DNA from: an uncultured Lactobacillus sp.
Lineage (GTDB): Bacteria; Bacillota; Bacilli; Lactobacillales; Lactobacillaceae
Reading direction: 5' to 3'
DNA: 64,000 nucleotides
Assembly: GCA_937874185.1 (NCBI GenBank)
Contig: CALNAK010000022.1
Coordinates: forward strand, 310,001-374,000
The position numbers and the translations under genes were made by a program. This document shows, piece after piece, positions 1 through 9,895 of the stretch. Numbering within the stretch: position 1 is the first letter of the stretch; every line of letters starts with the position of its first letter. The notes under the pieces are model-generated. The model ran no database searches and was not told the origin of the DNA. It saw only the letters and a list, made by a program, of their open reading frames with translations.

Positions 1-1
1 T

Positions 2-2224
2 TTGAGCAATGCGGAAGAGAATTCTAACCTATATAAGGCAACTCGTATTGGTACTGAACATATCTTGCTAGCTATTCTTGATGATTCAGATAATTTAGCA
101 AATCGTATTTTAGTTAATTTAGGATTGAGTTTGGCTAAAACTAAGTCATTACTCTTGAGTAAAATGGGTATGTCTAATAAGGCTGCACGTCGTGGTTTTG
201 CGGCTGGTCTTAATAAACAAAAGAAACAACAATCAAATACAAGTGGTGGAACTCCAACTTTGGATTCACTTGCTAGAGATTTAACTAAGTTAGCTCGTGA
301 TAATCAAATCGATCCAGTTATTGGTCGTAAAAAAGAAGTTGAAAGAACTATCCAAATTCTTAGTCGTAGAACTAAGAACAATCCAGTTTTAGTTGGTGAA
401 CCAGGTGTTGGTAAAACAGCTATTGCTGAAGGATTAGCCATTGCTATCGTGAAGAAGGAAGTTCCTCTTGATATGCAAGGCAAACGTATCATGATGCTTG
501 ATATGGGTTCATTAGTTGCTGGTACAAAGTATCGTGGTGAGTTTGAAGATCGTTTAAAGAAAATTATTGAAGAAATTTATGAAGATAAACATGTCATTCT
601 ATTCATTGATGAATTGCATACTTTAATTGGAGCCGGTGGTGCTGAGGGTGCTATTGATGCTTCAAATATTTTGAAACCTGCTTTGGCTCGTGGAGAACTA
701 CAATTGATTGGTGCCACTACATCAAATGAATACCAAAAGTATATTGAAAAAGATACAGCATTAGAGCGTCGTTTTGCGAAGGTTCATATTGAAGAACCTA
801 GTGCTGCTGATTCAGTTCAAATTTTGGAAGGATTACGTCCTAGATATGAACAACATCATGGTCTAACTATTTCCGATGAAGCTGTTGAAGCTGCTGTTCG
901 TCTTTCAACACGTTATCTAACAAATCGTTTCTTGCCAGATAAGGCAATTGATTTAATGGATGAGGCATCTGCCAAAGTTCGTATCCACAATGTTTCAAAG
1001 AATAATAAGTTAGAAGAATTAACTAATCAATCAATGAAGTTATTGAATGATAAAAACAATGCCATTCTTGACCAAGATTTTGAAAAAGCTGCTCAGATTC
1101 GTGAAGAAGAACAGACTATTCAAGCAAGTATCGCTAAGCTAAAGAATAAGAAGACTGTTCAAACAAAGAAACCAGTTGTTACAGCTGATGATATTGCTGA
1201 AATCATTGCTGAATGGACTGGTGTTCCAGTTAAACAAATCACTCGTAAAGAGAGTGAACGTCTACTTAATCTTGAAGGAGAGCTTCACAAACGTGTTATC
1301 GGACAAGATAACGCCATTAGTGCTGTTTCTCGTGCTATCCGTCGTGCCAGAAGTGGTATGAAAGATCCAGATCGTCCAATTGGTTCATTTATGTTCTTAG
1401 GACCTACTGGTGTTGGTAAAACTGAGTTGGCTAAATCAATTGCTGAAGTAATGTTTGGTTCTGAAGACAACTTGATTCGTGTCGATATGTCAGAATACAT
1501 GGAACAATACAGTACTTCGAAGTTGATTGGTTCAGCTCCAGGTTATGTAGGATTTGATGAAGGTGGTCAACTAACTGAGAAAGTTAGAAATGAACCATAT
1601 TCAGTTATCCTATTGGATGAAGTTGAAAAAGCTCATCCAGATGTCTTCAATCTATTACTTCAAGTATTAGATGATGGTATCTTAACTGATGCTAAGGGTC
1701 GTAAAGTTGACTTCCGTAACACAATCATCATCATGACTTCTAACTTAGGTGCTAGATCACTTGAGGAAGATAAGTCAGTTGGTTTTGGTGCGAAGGATGT
1801 CCACAATGACTATAAAGAAATGCAAGAAAGAATCAATGTTGAATTGAAGAAGTTCTTCCGTCCAGAATTCTTGAACCGTATTGATGAAACAATCGTCTTC
1901 AAGGCACTTAACAAGGAACAACTTAAAGATATTGCTAAGATCATGAGTAATAACTTGAGAAAACGTCTTGCTGAAAGAGAAATTAAGCTAGTTATTTCTC
2001 CAACTGCTTATAGTGACTTGGTTAAAGATGGTTATAATCCAGAGTATGGTGCTCGTCCAATGAGAAGAACCATTCAACGTGAAATTGAAGATCCAGTTAG
2101 TGAACAATTGCTTATGGGCAAAGTTAAAGCTGGCGATTCAATCAAAGTTGGTTCTAAAAAGGGCAAGCTAACAATTACAGTTGATAGTCCAGAAAGTAAG
2201 ACAGCTGTGACTAATCAAAAGTAG
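2..2224 (+). CDS. clpC: ATP-dependent Clp protease ATP-binding subunit ClpC (5' truncated)
   Basis: ClpC is an AAA+ unfoldase that feeds proteins to ClpP and, with adaptors, controls stress and competence regulators. The window opens inside the gene. The fragment of about 740 residues begins in the second half of the N-terminal Clp repeat domain, so some 80 residues are missing. NBD1 has Walker A GEPGVGKT near fragment residue 131. A UVR-like coiled segment (DFEKAAQIREEE) lies near 360, NBD2 has GPTGVGKT near 466, and a ClpB-type D2 small domain closes the protein. It ends at an intrinsic terminator before rpoB. The identification is secure; the TTG at base 2 is only the first open codon, not the start. 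Confidence 0.95.
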   Translation: MSNAEENSNLYKATRIGTEHILLAILDDSDNLANRILVNLGLSLAKTKSLLLSKMGMSNKAARRGFAAGLNKQKKQQSNTSGGTPTLDSLARDLTKLARDNQIDPVIGRKKEVERTIQILSRRTKNNPVLVGEPGVGKTAIAEGLAIAIVKKEVPLDMQGKRIMMLDMGSLVAGTKYRGEFEDRLKKIIEEIYEDKHVILFIDELHTLIGAGGAEGAIDASNILKPALARGELQLIGATTSNEYQKYIEKDTALERRFAKVHIEEPSAADSVQILEGLRPRYEQHHGLTISDEAVEAAVRLSTRYLTNRFLPDKAIDLMDEASAKVRIHNVSKNNKLEELTNQSMKLLNDKNNAILDQDFEKAAQIREEEQTIQASIAKLKNKKTVQTKKPVVTADDIAEIIAEWTGVPVKQITRKESERLLNLEGELHKRVIGQDNAISAVSRAIRRARSGMKDPDRPIGSFMFLGPTGVGKTELAKSIAEVMFGSEDNLIRVDMSEYMEQYSTSKLIGSAPGYVGFDEGGQLTEKVRNEPYSVILLDEVEKAHPDVFNLLLQVLDDGILTDAKGRKVDFRNTIIIMTSNLGARSLEEDKSVGFGAKDVHNDYKEMQERINVELKKFFRPEFLNRIDETIVFKALNKEQLKDIAKIMSNNLRKRLAEREIKLVISPTAYSDLVKDGYNPEYGARPMRRTIQREIEDPVSEQLLMGKVKAGDSIKVGSKKGKLTITVDSPESKTAVTNQK

Positions 2225-2336
2225 TAAGCTTGACTATTGACATGAAGAGTGCTTAAGTGTATTATTTCTTTTGAGATTCAAAGTTCAAATTGCAAATCAC
2301 GATCTATTGTCCGTGGTTATGCCAAATAAAAAACGC

Positions 2337-2373
2337 AAAAATAGATTTTCGATTCTATTTTTGGTTTTTTTTT
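2337..2373 (+). terminator. Intrinsic terminator after clpC
   Basis: A 9-bp stem (AAAAATAGA at 2337-2345 with TCTATTTTT at 2354-2362) has an 8-nt loop and is followed by GG and nine T. A weaker hairpin (AATCACG with CGTGGTT, about 2296-2319) precedes it. The pair could alternatively belong to an rpoB leader, since no clear promoter is seen between here and rpoB. Confidence 0.75.
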
Positions 2374-2477
2374 GCCTAAAAACGGGTTATAAAAACGTTT
2401 TCAGACAAAATGTAATCAAATTGTAACATTAGACTTTGATTTGCATTTTGAACAAATTATATGTTGAGGTGAAAAAT

Positions 2478-5400
2478 TTGACTTATCATAACGTTAATTA
2501 TGGTGCACACCGTGTTCGTCGTAGTTATGCAAAGATCAAGGAAGTACTTCCACTGCCAAATTTAATTGACATCCAAACAAACTCTTACAACTGGTTCTTA
2601 GATGAAGGACTAAAAGATATGTTTGACGATATTATGCCAATTGACGATTTTGCAGGGAACCTTTCATTGGAATATGTCGATTATAAATTACTAGAACCAA
2701 AATATACTGTTGAAGAAGCAAGACAACATGATGCTAATTTCTCAGCTCCATTACATGTAACATTGAAATTAACAAATCATGAAACTGGTGAAATCAAGAC
2801 TCAAGATGTTTTCTTTGGTGATTTCCCTATCATGACAGAACAAGGTACTTTCATTATTAATGGTGCCGAACGTGTTATCGTTTCTCAATTAGTACGTTCT
2901 CCTGGTATTTATTACAATCAAGACACTGACAAAAATGGTCGTATCAACTTTGGTACAACTGTTATCCCTAACCGTGGTGCTTGGTTGGAATATGAAACAG
3001 ATGCTAAGGGTCTTGGTTATGTAAGAATCGATAGAACTAGAAAATTACCTATTTCAGAATTAATCAGATCACTTGGATTTGGTGAAGATTCAGAAATTCT
3101 TGATATTTTTGGTGAAAACGATACTTTGAACCTTACTCTTGAAAAAGATGTTCATAAAGATACAAGTGATTCACGTGTTGAAGAAGCCTTGAAAGATGTT
3201 TATGAAAGACTTCGTCCTGGTGAACCAAAGACTGCAGATAGTTCTCGTTCATTGCTATATGCTAGATTCTTTGATCCACGTCGTTATGATTTAGCTCCTG
3301 TTGGTCGTTACAAGATCAATAAGAAGTTAAACCTAAAGACAAGACTTCTAAATAAGACTTTGGCTGAAACATTGGCTGACCCAGATACTGGTGAAGTTGT
3401 TCTAGCAAAAGATACTCTTATTGACCGTGAAGCAATGAGTAAATTGGCTCCATATCTTGAAAGAGATGATTTCAAGACTCTTACATTACAACCTTCAGAT
3501 GAGGGTGTTTTGACAGACCCAATTGTTATTCAATCAATTAAGATCTATTCAGAAGCTGACAATGAAAAAGTTGTTAATATTATTGGTAACGGTCATATTC
3601 CAGAAGAAAACCGTACAATTACACCTGCTGATATTTTAGCTGGTATTAACTACTTCTTGAACCTTAAAGAAGGCATTGGCTCAACAGATGATATTGATCA
3701 CTTGGGTAACCGTCGTATTCGTTCAGTTGGTGAGTTACTACAAAACCAATTCCGTATCGGTTTATCACGTATGGAACGTGTTGTACGTGAAAGAATGTCA
3801 ATTCAAGATTCAGCCACAGTTACACCACAACAATTGATCAATATTAGACCAGTTGTTGCTTCAATTAAGGAATTCTTTGGTTCATCACAATTGTCACAAT
3901 TCATGGATCAAACAAACCCACTTGGAGAACTAGAACACAAGCGTCGTCTATCAGCTCTTGGACCTGGTGGTTTGACTCGTGATCGTGCCGGATATGAAGT
4001 TCGTGATGTTCACTATACTCACTATGGTCGTATGTGTCCTATTGAAACTCCAGAAGGTCCTAATATTGGACTTATCAATAACTTGGCTTCATACGCTATC
4101 ATCAACAAATATGGTTTCATCGAAACACCATATCGTCGTGTTTCATGGGATACACATAAAGTTACCGACAAGATCGATTACTTAACTGCTGATGAAGAAG
4201 ATAATTATATTGTTGCTCAAGCTAACTCACCATTAGCTGATGACGGTGCCTTTGTTGATAAGACAGTTTTGGCTCGTCACAAGGATGACAATATTGAAAC
4301 AACTCCTGAAAAAGTCGATTACATGGATGTTTCACCTAGACAAGTTGTTTCTGTTGCTACTGCATGTATTCCTTTCTTGGAAAACGATGATTCTAACCGT
4401 GCCTTGATGGGTGCTAACATGCAACGTCAAGCCGTTCCTTTGATCAACCCACATGCACCACTTGTTGGTACAAGTATGGAATATATTGCTGCTCATGATT
4501 CCGGTGCTGCATTATTATCTAGTCATGCTGGTGTTGTTGAATATGTTGATGCTAAGAAGATCACTATCAAACGTGATGAAGATGGCACAACTGATGAATA
4601 TAAAGTAACTAAGTTCCGTCGTTCAAATAATGGTAAGAGTTACAACCAAAGACCTATCGTTCGCAAGGATGACAAGATCAAGAAGGGTGAAATCATTGCC
4701 GATGGTCCTGCCATGGAAAATGGTGAATTAGCCCTTGGTCAAAACCCACTTATCGCATTTATGACATGGAACATGTACAACTATGAAGATGCTGTTGTTC
4801 TTTCAGAAAAATTAGTGCGTGAAGATGCATATACTTCAATTCATATTGAAGAGTACGAATCAGAAGCACGTGATACAAAACTTGGACCTGAAGAAATCAC
4901 ACGTGAAATTCCTAACGTTGGTGAAGATTCATTGAAGGATCTTGACGAATTCGGAATTATCCGTATTGGTGCTGAAGTTCGTGATGGTGATATCTTAGTT
5001 GGTAAAGTTACACCTAAGGGTGTTACTGAATTATCAGCTGAAGAAAGATTACTACACGCTATCTTTGGTGAAAAAGCTCGTGAAGTCCGTGATACTTCAC
5101 TTCGTGTACCACATGGTGGTGGCGGAATTATCCAAGATGTCAAAGTCTTTACTCGTGAAGCCGGAGACGAACTTGATCCTGGTGTTAACATGTTAGTTCG
5201 TGTTTACATTGCGCAAAAGCGTAAGATTCAAGTTGGTGATAAGATGGCCGGACGTCATGGTAATAAAGGTACTGTATCTATCGTTGTTCCTCAAGAAGAT
5301 ATGCCTTATATGCCAGACGGTACTCCAGTAGACATCCTATTGAACCCAATGGGTGTTCCATCACGTATGAATATTGGACAAGTTCTTGATCTTCACTTAG

Positions 5401-6086
5401 GTATGGCTGCTAGAAAACTTGGCATCCATGTTGCAACACCTGTTTTCGATGGTGTTAGTGATGACGAACTTTGGGATATTGTTAAAGAAGCCGATATGGA
5501 TACTGATGGTAAGTCACTTCTATATGACGGTCGTACAGGTGAACCATTCAAGAACCGTGTTGCTGTTGGTGTTATGTACTACATGAAACTAGCTCACATG
5601 GTTGATGATAAACTTCACGCTCGTTCAATCGGACCATACTCACTAGTTACTCAACAACCACTTGGTGGTAAAGCACAATTTGGTGGACAGAGATTTGGTG
5701 AAATGGAAGTTTGGGCTCTTGAAGCTTATGGTGCCGCTTATACACTACAAGAAATCTTGACATACAAGTCAGATGATATTGTTGGTCGTGTTAAGACATA
5801 CGAAGCCATCGTTAAGGGTGAAAGTATTCCTAAGCCTGGTGTTCCTGAATCATTCCGTGTTCTTGTCAAAGAATTACAAGCACTTGGACTTGATATGAAG
5901 GTTCTAGATGCTCACAAGAAAGAAATCGAACTTAGAGATATGGATGACGACGAAGACGCTGTTAGTGTTGACGCTCTATCTAAGTTCGCTAAACAACAAG
6001 AACAAAAACGTGCTGAAGAAGAAGCTAAGAAACTCGAAGCCTCAAAAGATTCTACTGAATCAGCCAGTACAAAATCAGAAAACTAG
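2478..6086 (+). CDS. rpoB: DNA-directed RNA polymerase subunit beta
   Basis: This is the beta subunit of RNA polymerase, 1202 residues from the chosen start, normal for lactobacilli. I chose TTG at 2478 because GAGGTGA (2466-2472) lies 5 nt upstream and the protein then begins LTYHNVNYG-HRVRRSYAKI, the usual N terminus; the frame is open 14 codons further upstream without family similarity. The rifampicin region (SSQLSQFMDQTNP, near residue 470) is of the susceptible type. The C terminus carries a charged Lys/Glu-rich tail after the conserved MKVLD region. It is co-transcribed with rpoC, 24 bp downstream. Confidence 0.97.
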   Translation: MTYHNVNYGAHRVRRSYAKIKEVLPLPNLIDIQTNSYNWFLDEGLKDMFDDIMPIDDFAGNLSLEYVDYKLLEPKYTVEEARQHDANFSAPLHVTLKLTNHETGEIKTQDVFFGDFPIMTEQGTFIINGAERVIVSQLVRSPGIYYNQDTDKNGRINFGTTVIPNRGAWLEYETDAKGLGYVRIDRTRKLPISELIRSLGFGEDSEILDIFGENDTLNLTLEKDVHKDTSDSRVEEALKDVYERLRPGEPKTADSSRSLLYARFFDPRRYDLAPVGRYKINKKLNLKTRLLNKTLAETLADPDTGEVVLAKDTLIDREAMSKLAPYLERDDFKTLTLQPSDEGVLTDPIVIQSIKIYSEADNEKVVNIIGNGHIPEENRTITPADILAGINYFLNLKEGIGSTDDIDHLGNRRIRSVGELLQNQFRIGLSRMERVVRERMSIQDSATVTPQQLINIRPVVASIKEFFGSSQLSQFMDQTNPLGELEHKRRLSALGPGGLTRDRAGYEVRDVHYTHYGRMCPIETPEGPNIGLINNLASYAIINKYGFIETPYRRVSWDTHKVTDKIDYLTADEEDNYIVAQANSPLADDGAFVDKTVLARHKDDNIETTPEKVDYMDVSPRQVVSVATACIPFLENDDSNRALMGANMQRQAVPLINPHAPLVGTSMEYIAAHDSGAALLSSHAGVVEYVDAKKITIKRDEDGTTDEYKVTKFRRSNNGKSYNQRPIVRKDDKIKKGEIIADGPAMENGELALGQNPLIAFMTWNMYNYEDAVVLSEKLVREDAYTSIHIEEYESEARDTKLGPEEITREIPNVGEDSLKDLDEFGIIRIGAEVRDGDILVGKVTPKGVTELSAEERLLHAIFGEKAREVRDTSLRVPHGGGGIIQDVKVFTREAGDELDPGVNMLVRVYIAQKRKIQVGDKMAGRHGNKGTVSIVVPQEDMPYMPDGTPVDILLNPMGVPSRMNIGQVLDLHLGMAARKLGIHVATPVFDGVSDDELWDIVKEADMDTDGKSLLYDGRTGEPFKNRVAVGVMYYMKLAHMVDDKLHARSIGPYSLVTQQPLGGKAQFGGQRFGEMEVWALEAYGAAYTLQEILTYKSDDIVGRVKTYEAIVKGESIPKPGVPESFRVLVKELQALGLDMKVLDAHKKEIELRDMDDDEDAVSVDALSKFAKQQEQKRAEEEAKKLEASKDSTESASTKSEN

Positions 6087-6110
6087 TCAAAACTTTAGGG
6101 AGGTTACCTT

Positions 6111-9100
6111 TTGATAGACGTTAATAAATTCGAAAGTATGCAAATTGGTTTAGCATCTCCAGATAAGATCCGTAGTTGGTCTTATGGAGAGGTTAAAAAG
6201 CCTGAAACTATCAACTACCGTACTTTGAAACCAGAAAAAGATGGTCTATTCGATGAAAGAATTTTCGGACCAACTAAAGACTGGGAATGTGCCTGTGGTA
6301 AGTACAAACGTATCCGTTATAAGGGTATTGTTTGTGATCGTTGTGGTGTTGAAGTTACACGTTCAAAGGTTCGTCGTGAACGTATGGCCCATATCGAACT
6401 AGCTGCACCTGTTACACATATCTGGTACTTTAAGGGAATTCCATCACGTATGGGACTTGTCTTGGACATGAGTCCAAGAAACTTGGAAGAAGTAATCTAC
6501 TTTGCATCATATGTAGTTATCGACCCAGGTGATACAGATCTAGAAAAGAAACAACTATTAACAGAAACTGAATACCGTGCTAAGCGCGAAGAATTCGGTA
6601 ACAAGTTTGTTGCTGAAATGGGTGCCGAAGGTGTTAGAGATTTACTTAGACAAGTAGATATGGATACCGAAGTTAAAGAGTTACGTGAAGCATTGAAGAC
6701 TGCTCAAGGTCAAAAACGTACACGTGCTATCAGACGTTTGGATATTCTTAGTGCCTTCCAAAAATCAGGTAATAAGCCTGAATGGATGATCATGGAAGCA
6801 ATTCCCGTTATCCCACCAGATCTTCGTCCAATGGTTCAACTTGAAGGTGGCCGTTTTGCCACTTCCGATTTGAACGATTTGTACCGTCGTGTAATCAACC
6901 GTAACAACCGTCTCAAGAGATTGTTGGACTTACATGCTCCTAATATCATTGTTCAAAATGAAAAGAGAATGTTGCAAGAGGCTGTTGATGCCTTGATTGA
7001 TAATGGTCGTCGTGGCCGTCCTGTTACAGGACCTGGTAACCGTCCATTGAAGTCACTTTCACACATGCTTAAAGGTAAGCAAGGACGTTTCCGTCAAAAC
7101 TTACTTGGTAAACGTGTTGATTATTCAGGACGTTCAGTTATCGATGTTGGCCCTACATTGAAGTTCTATCAATGTGGACTTCCTCGTGAAATGGCTTTGG
7201 AATTATTCAAGCCTTTCGTTATGCATGAATTAGTTAAACGTGAGATCGCTTCTAACGTTAAAAATGCTAGAAGAAAGATTGATCGTCAAGATGATGATAT
7301 CTGGGATGTACTAGAAGACGTTATTAAAGAACGTCCAGTATTACTTAACCGTGCCCCTACACTTCACAGACTTGGTATTCAAGCCTTTGAACCAGTGCTA
7401 GTTGACGGTAAGTCAATTCGTTTACACCCACTTGCTTGTGAAGCTTATAATGCCGATTTTGATGGTGACCAAATGGCTATCCACGTTCCACTATCAGACG
7501 AAGCTCAAGCTGAAGCACGTATGTTGATGCTTGCTGCTCACCATATCCTTGCTCCTAAAGATGGTAAGCCTATCGTTACTCCTTCACAGGATGTTGTTTT
7601 AGGTAACTACTATCTAACAATGGAAACAAGACATATGACTGGTGAAGGTAAGATCTTCAAGGATTCTAACGAAGTTCAAACTGCAATGCTTAATGGTGAT
7701 GTTCATTACCATACAAGAATTGGTATCGCGGTTGATTCAATGCCTGACAAGCCTTTCAAGGATGAACAACGTGACAAGATTATGATTACCAGTGTTGGTA
7801 AAGTAATCTTTAACGAAATTCTTCCAGAAGACTTCCCATACTTGAATGAACCAACTGATGACAACTTAGTTCATGGTGTTCCTGATAAGTACTTCCTTGG
7901 AAAAGGTGAGGACATTCATAAACGCCTTGACGAAATGGATATTATCGATCCACTAAAGAGTGGTTATCTATCAGATATTATTGCTCAAATCTTTAAGGTT
8001 TACCGTGTTCAAAGAACTTCATCACTTCTTGATGATATGAAAGACTTAGGTTACAGAATTTGTACACTTTCTGGATTAACAGTTGGTGTTACTGATGTTC
8101 CTACATTGAACCAAAAGCCTGAAATCATCGATAAAGCCCACAAACAAGTTGCTTCAATTTCTAAGCAATTCCGTCGTGGTCTTATCACTGATGAAGAACG
8201 ACATGATCGTGTTATTAGTGTTTGGAATGATACAAAGGATGAAATTCAACAATTGTTGATCGATTCATTTGATCCTACAAACCCTATCTCAATGATGTCT
8301 GATTCCGGTGCCCGTGGGAACATCTCAAACTTTACACAACTTGCTGGTATGCGTGGACTTATGGCCGCTCCTAATGGTGGTATGATGGAAATCCCTGTTA
8401 TTTCAAACTTCCGTGAAGGCCTATCTGTTTTGGAAATGTTCATGTCAACCCATGGTGCCCGTAAAGGTATGACCGATACAGCCTTGAAGACCGCTAACTC
8501 TGGTTACTTGACTCGTCGTCTAGTTGATGTTGCACAAGATGTTATTGTTCGTGAAGAAGATTGTGGTACTGACCGTGGACTTGTTGTAAGTTCAATTATG
8601 GAAGGTACAGATATGATCGAACCATTGTATGACAGACTTGTTGGTCGTTATACACAAAAGACAGTCTTTGATCCTAAGACTGGCGACATTATTGCACCTC
8701 GTGGCGTAATGATGGACGAAAAACTTGCTCAAACAATTGTTGATGCTGGTGTTACACACGTTACAATTCGTTCTGCATTTACATGTGATACAAAACATGG
8801 TGTATGTAAGAAATGTTACGGTCGTAACCTTGCTACTGGTGAAGAAGTTGAAATTGGTGAGGCAGTTGGTACTGTTGCTGCTCAATCAATCGGTGAACCA
8901 GGTACACAATTGACAATGAGAAACTTCCATACCGGTGGTGTTGCTGGTGGCGATGATATTACTCAAGGACTTCCTCGTGTTCAAGAAATTGTTGAAGCTA
9001 GAAATCCTAAAGGTCTTGCTGTTATTTCAGAAGTTGACGGTAACATTACTGCCATTGATGAAAACCCAGCAGAACATACTAAGGAAATCACTGTTGAAGG

Positions 9101-9776
9101 TGATATCGATACTAGAACTTATAGTGTTCCTTATACATCAAGTGTTGCGGTTGCCGAAGGTGATCACGTTAAACGTGGTGGTAAGTTAACACAAGGTTCA
9201 ATCGATCCTAAGGAATTAATCAAGGTTACTAACGTCCTACATACAGAAAACTATTTGCTTGCTGAAATTCAAAAAGTTTACCGTATGCAAGGTGTTGATA
9301 TCTCTGATAAGCATTTCGAGGTTATGGTTAGACAAATGCTTAGAAAGATCCGTATTCTTGATCCTGGTGACACAGATGTATTGCCTGGTCAATTAATGGA
9401 TATTTCACAATTTACTGATCATAACGCGGAAACATTGTTCAATGGTGGTATTCCTGCTACTGGACGTCCAGTACTTCTTGGTATTACTAAGGCTTCTCTT
9501 GAAACTAACAGTTTCTTGTCAGCCGCTTCCTTCCAGGAAACAACAAGAGTTCTTACTGATGCATCTATCAGAGGTAAGAATGATCCACTTCTTGGACTTA
9601 AGGAAAATGTTATTATTGGTAAACTTATTCCTGCCGGTACTGGTATGGCTAAGTACAACCATATGGAACCTAAGAAGGTTGGCCCTATGGCAGAAAACTC
9701 TTTGAATGGTGCTTACACAATTTCTGACATCGAAGCTCAAATGAAAGCCGAAGATGCAGCTAAATCAGAAAACTAA
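6111..9776 (+). CDS. rpoC: DNA-directed RNA polymerase subunit beta'
   Basis: This is the catalytic beta' subunit, 1221 residues. The TTG start has GGGAGG at 6098-6103, spacing 7 nt. The N-terminal zinc finger is visible as CACGK followed by CDRCG (about residues 60-78). The absolutely conserved Mg-binding NADFDGD occupies residues 447-453. A second Cys cluster (CDTKHGVCKKCYG) lies near residues 888-900. No lineage insertion or truncation is apparent. It forms an operon with rpoB and is closed by a strong terminator at 9821. Confidence 0.97.
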   Translation: MIDVNKFESMQIGLASPDKIRSWSYGEVKKPETINYRTLKPEKDGLFDERIFGPTKDWECACGKYKRIRYKGIVCDRCGVEVTRSKVRRERMAHIELAAPVTHIWYFKGIPSRMGLVLDMSPRNLEEVIYFASYVVIDPGDTDLEKKQLLTETEYRAKREEFGNKFVAEMGAEGVRDLLRQVDMDTEVKELREALKTAQGQKRTRAIRRLDILSAFQKSGNKPEWMIMEAIPVIPPDLRPMVQLEGGRFATSDLNDLYRRVINRNNRLKRLLDLHAPNIIVQNEKRMLQEAVDALIDNGRRGRPVTGPGNRPLKSLSHMLKGKQGRFRQNLLGKRVDYSGRSVIDVGPTLKFYQCGLPREMALELFKPFVMHELVKREIASNVKNARRKIDRQDDDIWDVLEDVIKERPVLLNRAPTLHRLGIQAFEPVLVDGKSIRLHPLACEAYNADFDGDQMAIHVPLSDEAQAEARMLMLAAHHILAPKDGKPIVTPSQDVVLGNYYLTMETRHMTGEGKIFKDSNEVQTAMLNGDVHYHTRIGIAVDSMPDKPFKDEQRDKIMITSVGKVIFNEILPEDFPYLNEPTDDNLVHGVPDKYFLGKGEDIHKRLDEMDIIDPLKSGYLSDIIAQIFKVYRVQRTSSLLDDMKDLGYRICTLSGLTVGVTDVPTLNQKPEIIDKAHKQVASISKQFRRGLITDEERHDRVISVWNDTKDEIQQLLIDSFDPTNPISMMSDSGARGNISNFTQLAGMRGLMAAPNGGMMEIPVISNFREGLSVLEMFMSTHGARKGMTDTALKTANSGYLTRRLVDVAQDVIVREEDCGTDRGLVVSSIMEGTDMIEPLYDRLVGRYTQKTVFDPKTGDIIAPRGVMMDEKLAQTIVDAGVTHVTIRSAFTCDTKHGVCKKCYGRNLATGEEVEIGEAVGTVAAQSIGEPGTQLTMRNFHTGGVAGGDDITQGLPRVQEIVEARNPKGLAVISEVDGNITAIDENPAEHTKEITVEGDIDTRTYSVPYTSSVAVAEGDHVKRGGKLTQGSIDPKELIKVTNVLHTENYLLAEIQKVYRMQGVDISDKHFEVMVRQMLRKIRILDPGDTDVLPGQLMDISQFTDHNAETLFNGGIPATGRPVLLGITKASLETNSFLSAASFQETTRVLTDASIRGKNDPLLGLKENVIIGKLIPAGTGMAKYNHMEPKKVGPMAENSLNGAYTISDIEAQMKAEDAAKSEN

Positions 9777-9820
9777 AGAGTGAATAACTTTTATGTAGTA
9801 TGATTTAGAAATAATTAATT

Positions 9821-9853
9821 AAAGACGACCCTTTGCGGGTCGTCTTTTTTTTT
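9821..9853 (+). terminator. Intrinsic terminator of rpoBC
   Basis: A perfect 11-bp stem (AAAGACGACCC at 9821-9831 with GGGTCGTCTTT at 9837-9847) and a 5-nt loop run into a T tract ending at 9853. Confidence 0.92.
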
Positions 9854-9862
9854 GTGTATAAT
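9833..9862 (+). promoter_or_regulatory. Candidate promoter of the alpha/beta hydrolase gene
   Basis: TTGCGG (9833-9838) and TATAAT (9857-9862) are separated by 18 nt. The -35 hexamer falls inside the loop and 3' arm of the rpoC terminator, so terminator and promoter would share bases. The -10 is perfect and the -35 has four of six matches. Confidence 0.5.
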
Positions 9863-9895
9863 GGTGTTATTGAAATTAATTTGGAGGTCAGCATT

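Noticed and set aside
2436..2477. 14-codon N-terminal extension of rpoB
   Set aside because: It lacks family similarity, and the GAGGTGA site would lie inside it.
4841..5191. 116-codon antisense frame in rpoB
   Set aside because: It is the reverse shadow of a strongly biased coding frame; same for the antisense frames in rpoC, fusA, rplV and the antiporter gene.
9833..9895. 21-codon extension of the hydrolase into the rpoC terminator
   Set aside because: It would start in the terminator loop; the TTG at 9896 has a proper Shine-Dalgarno site.
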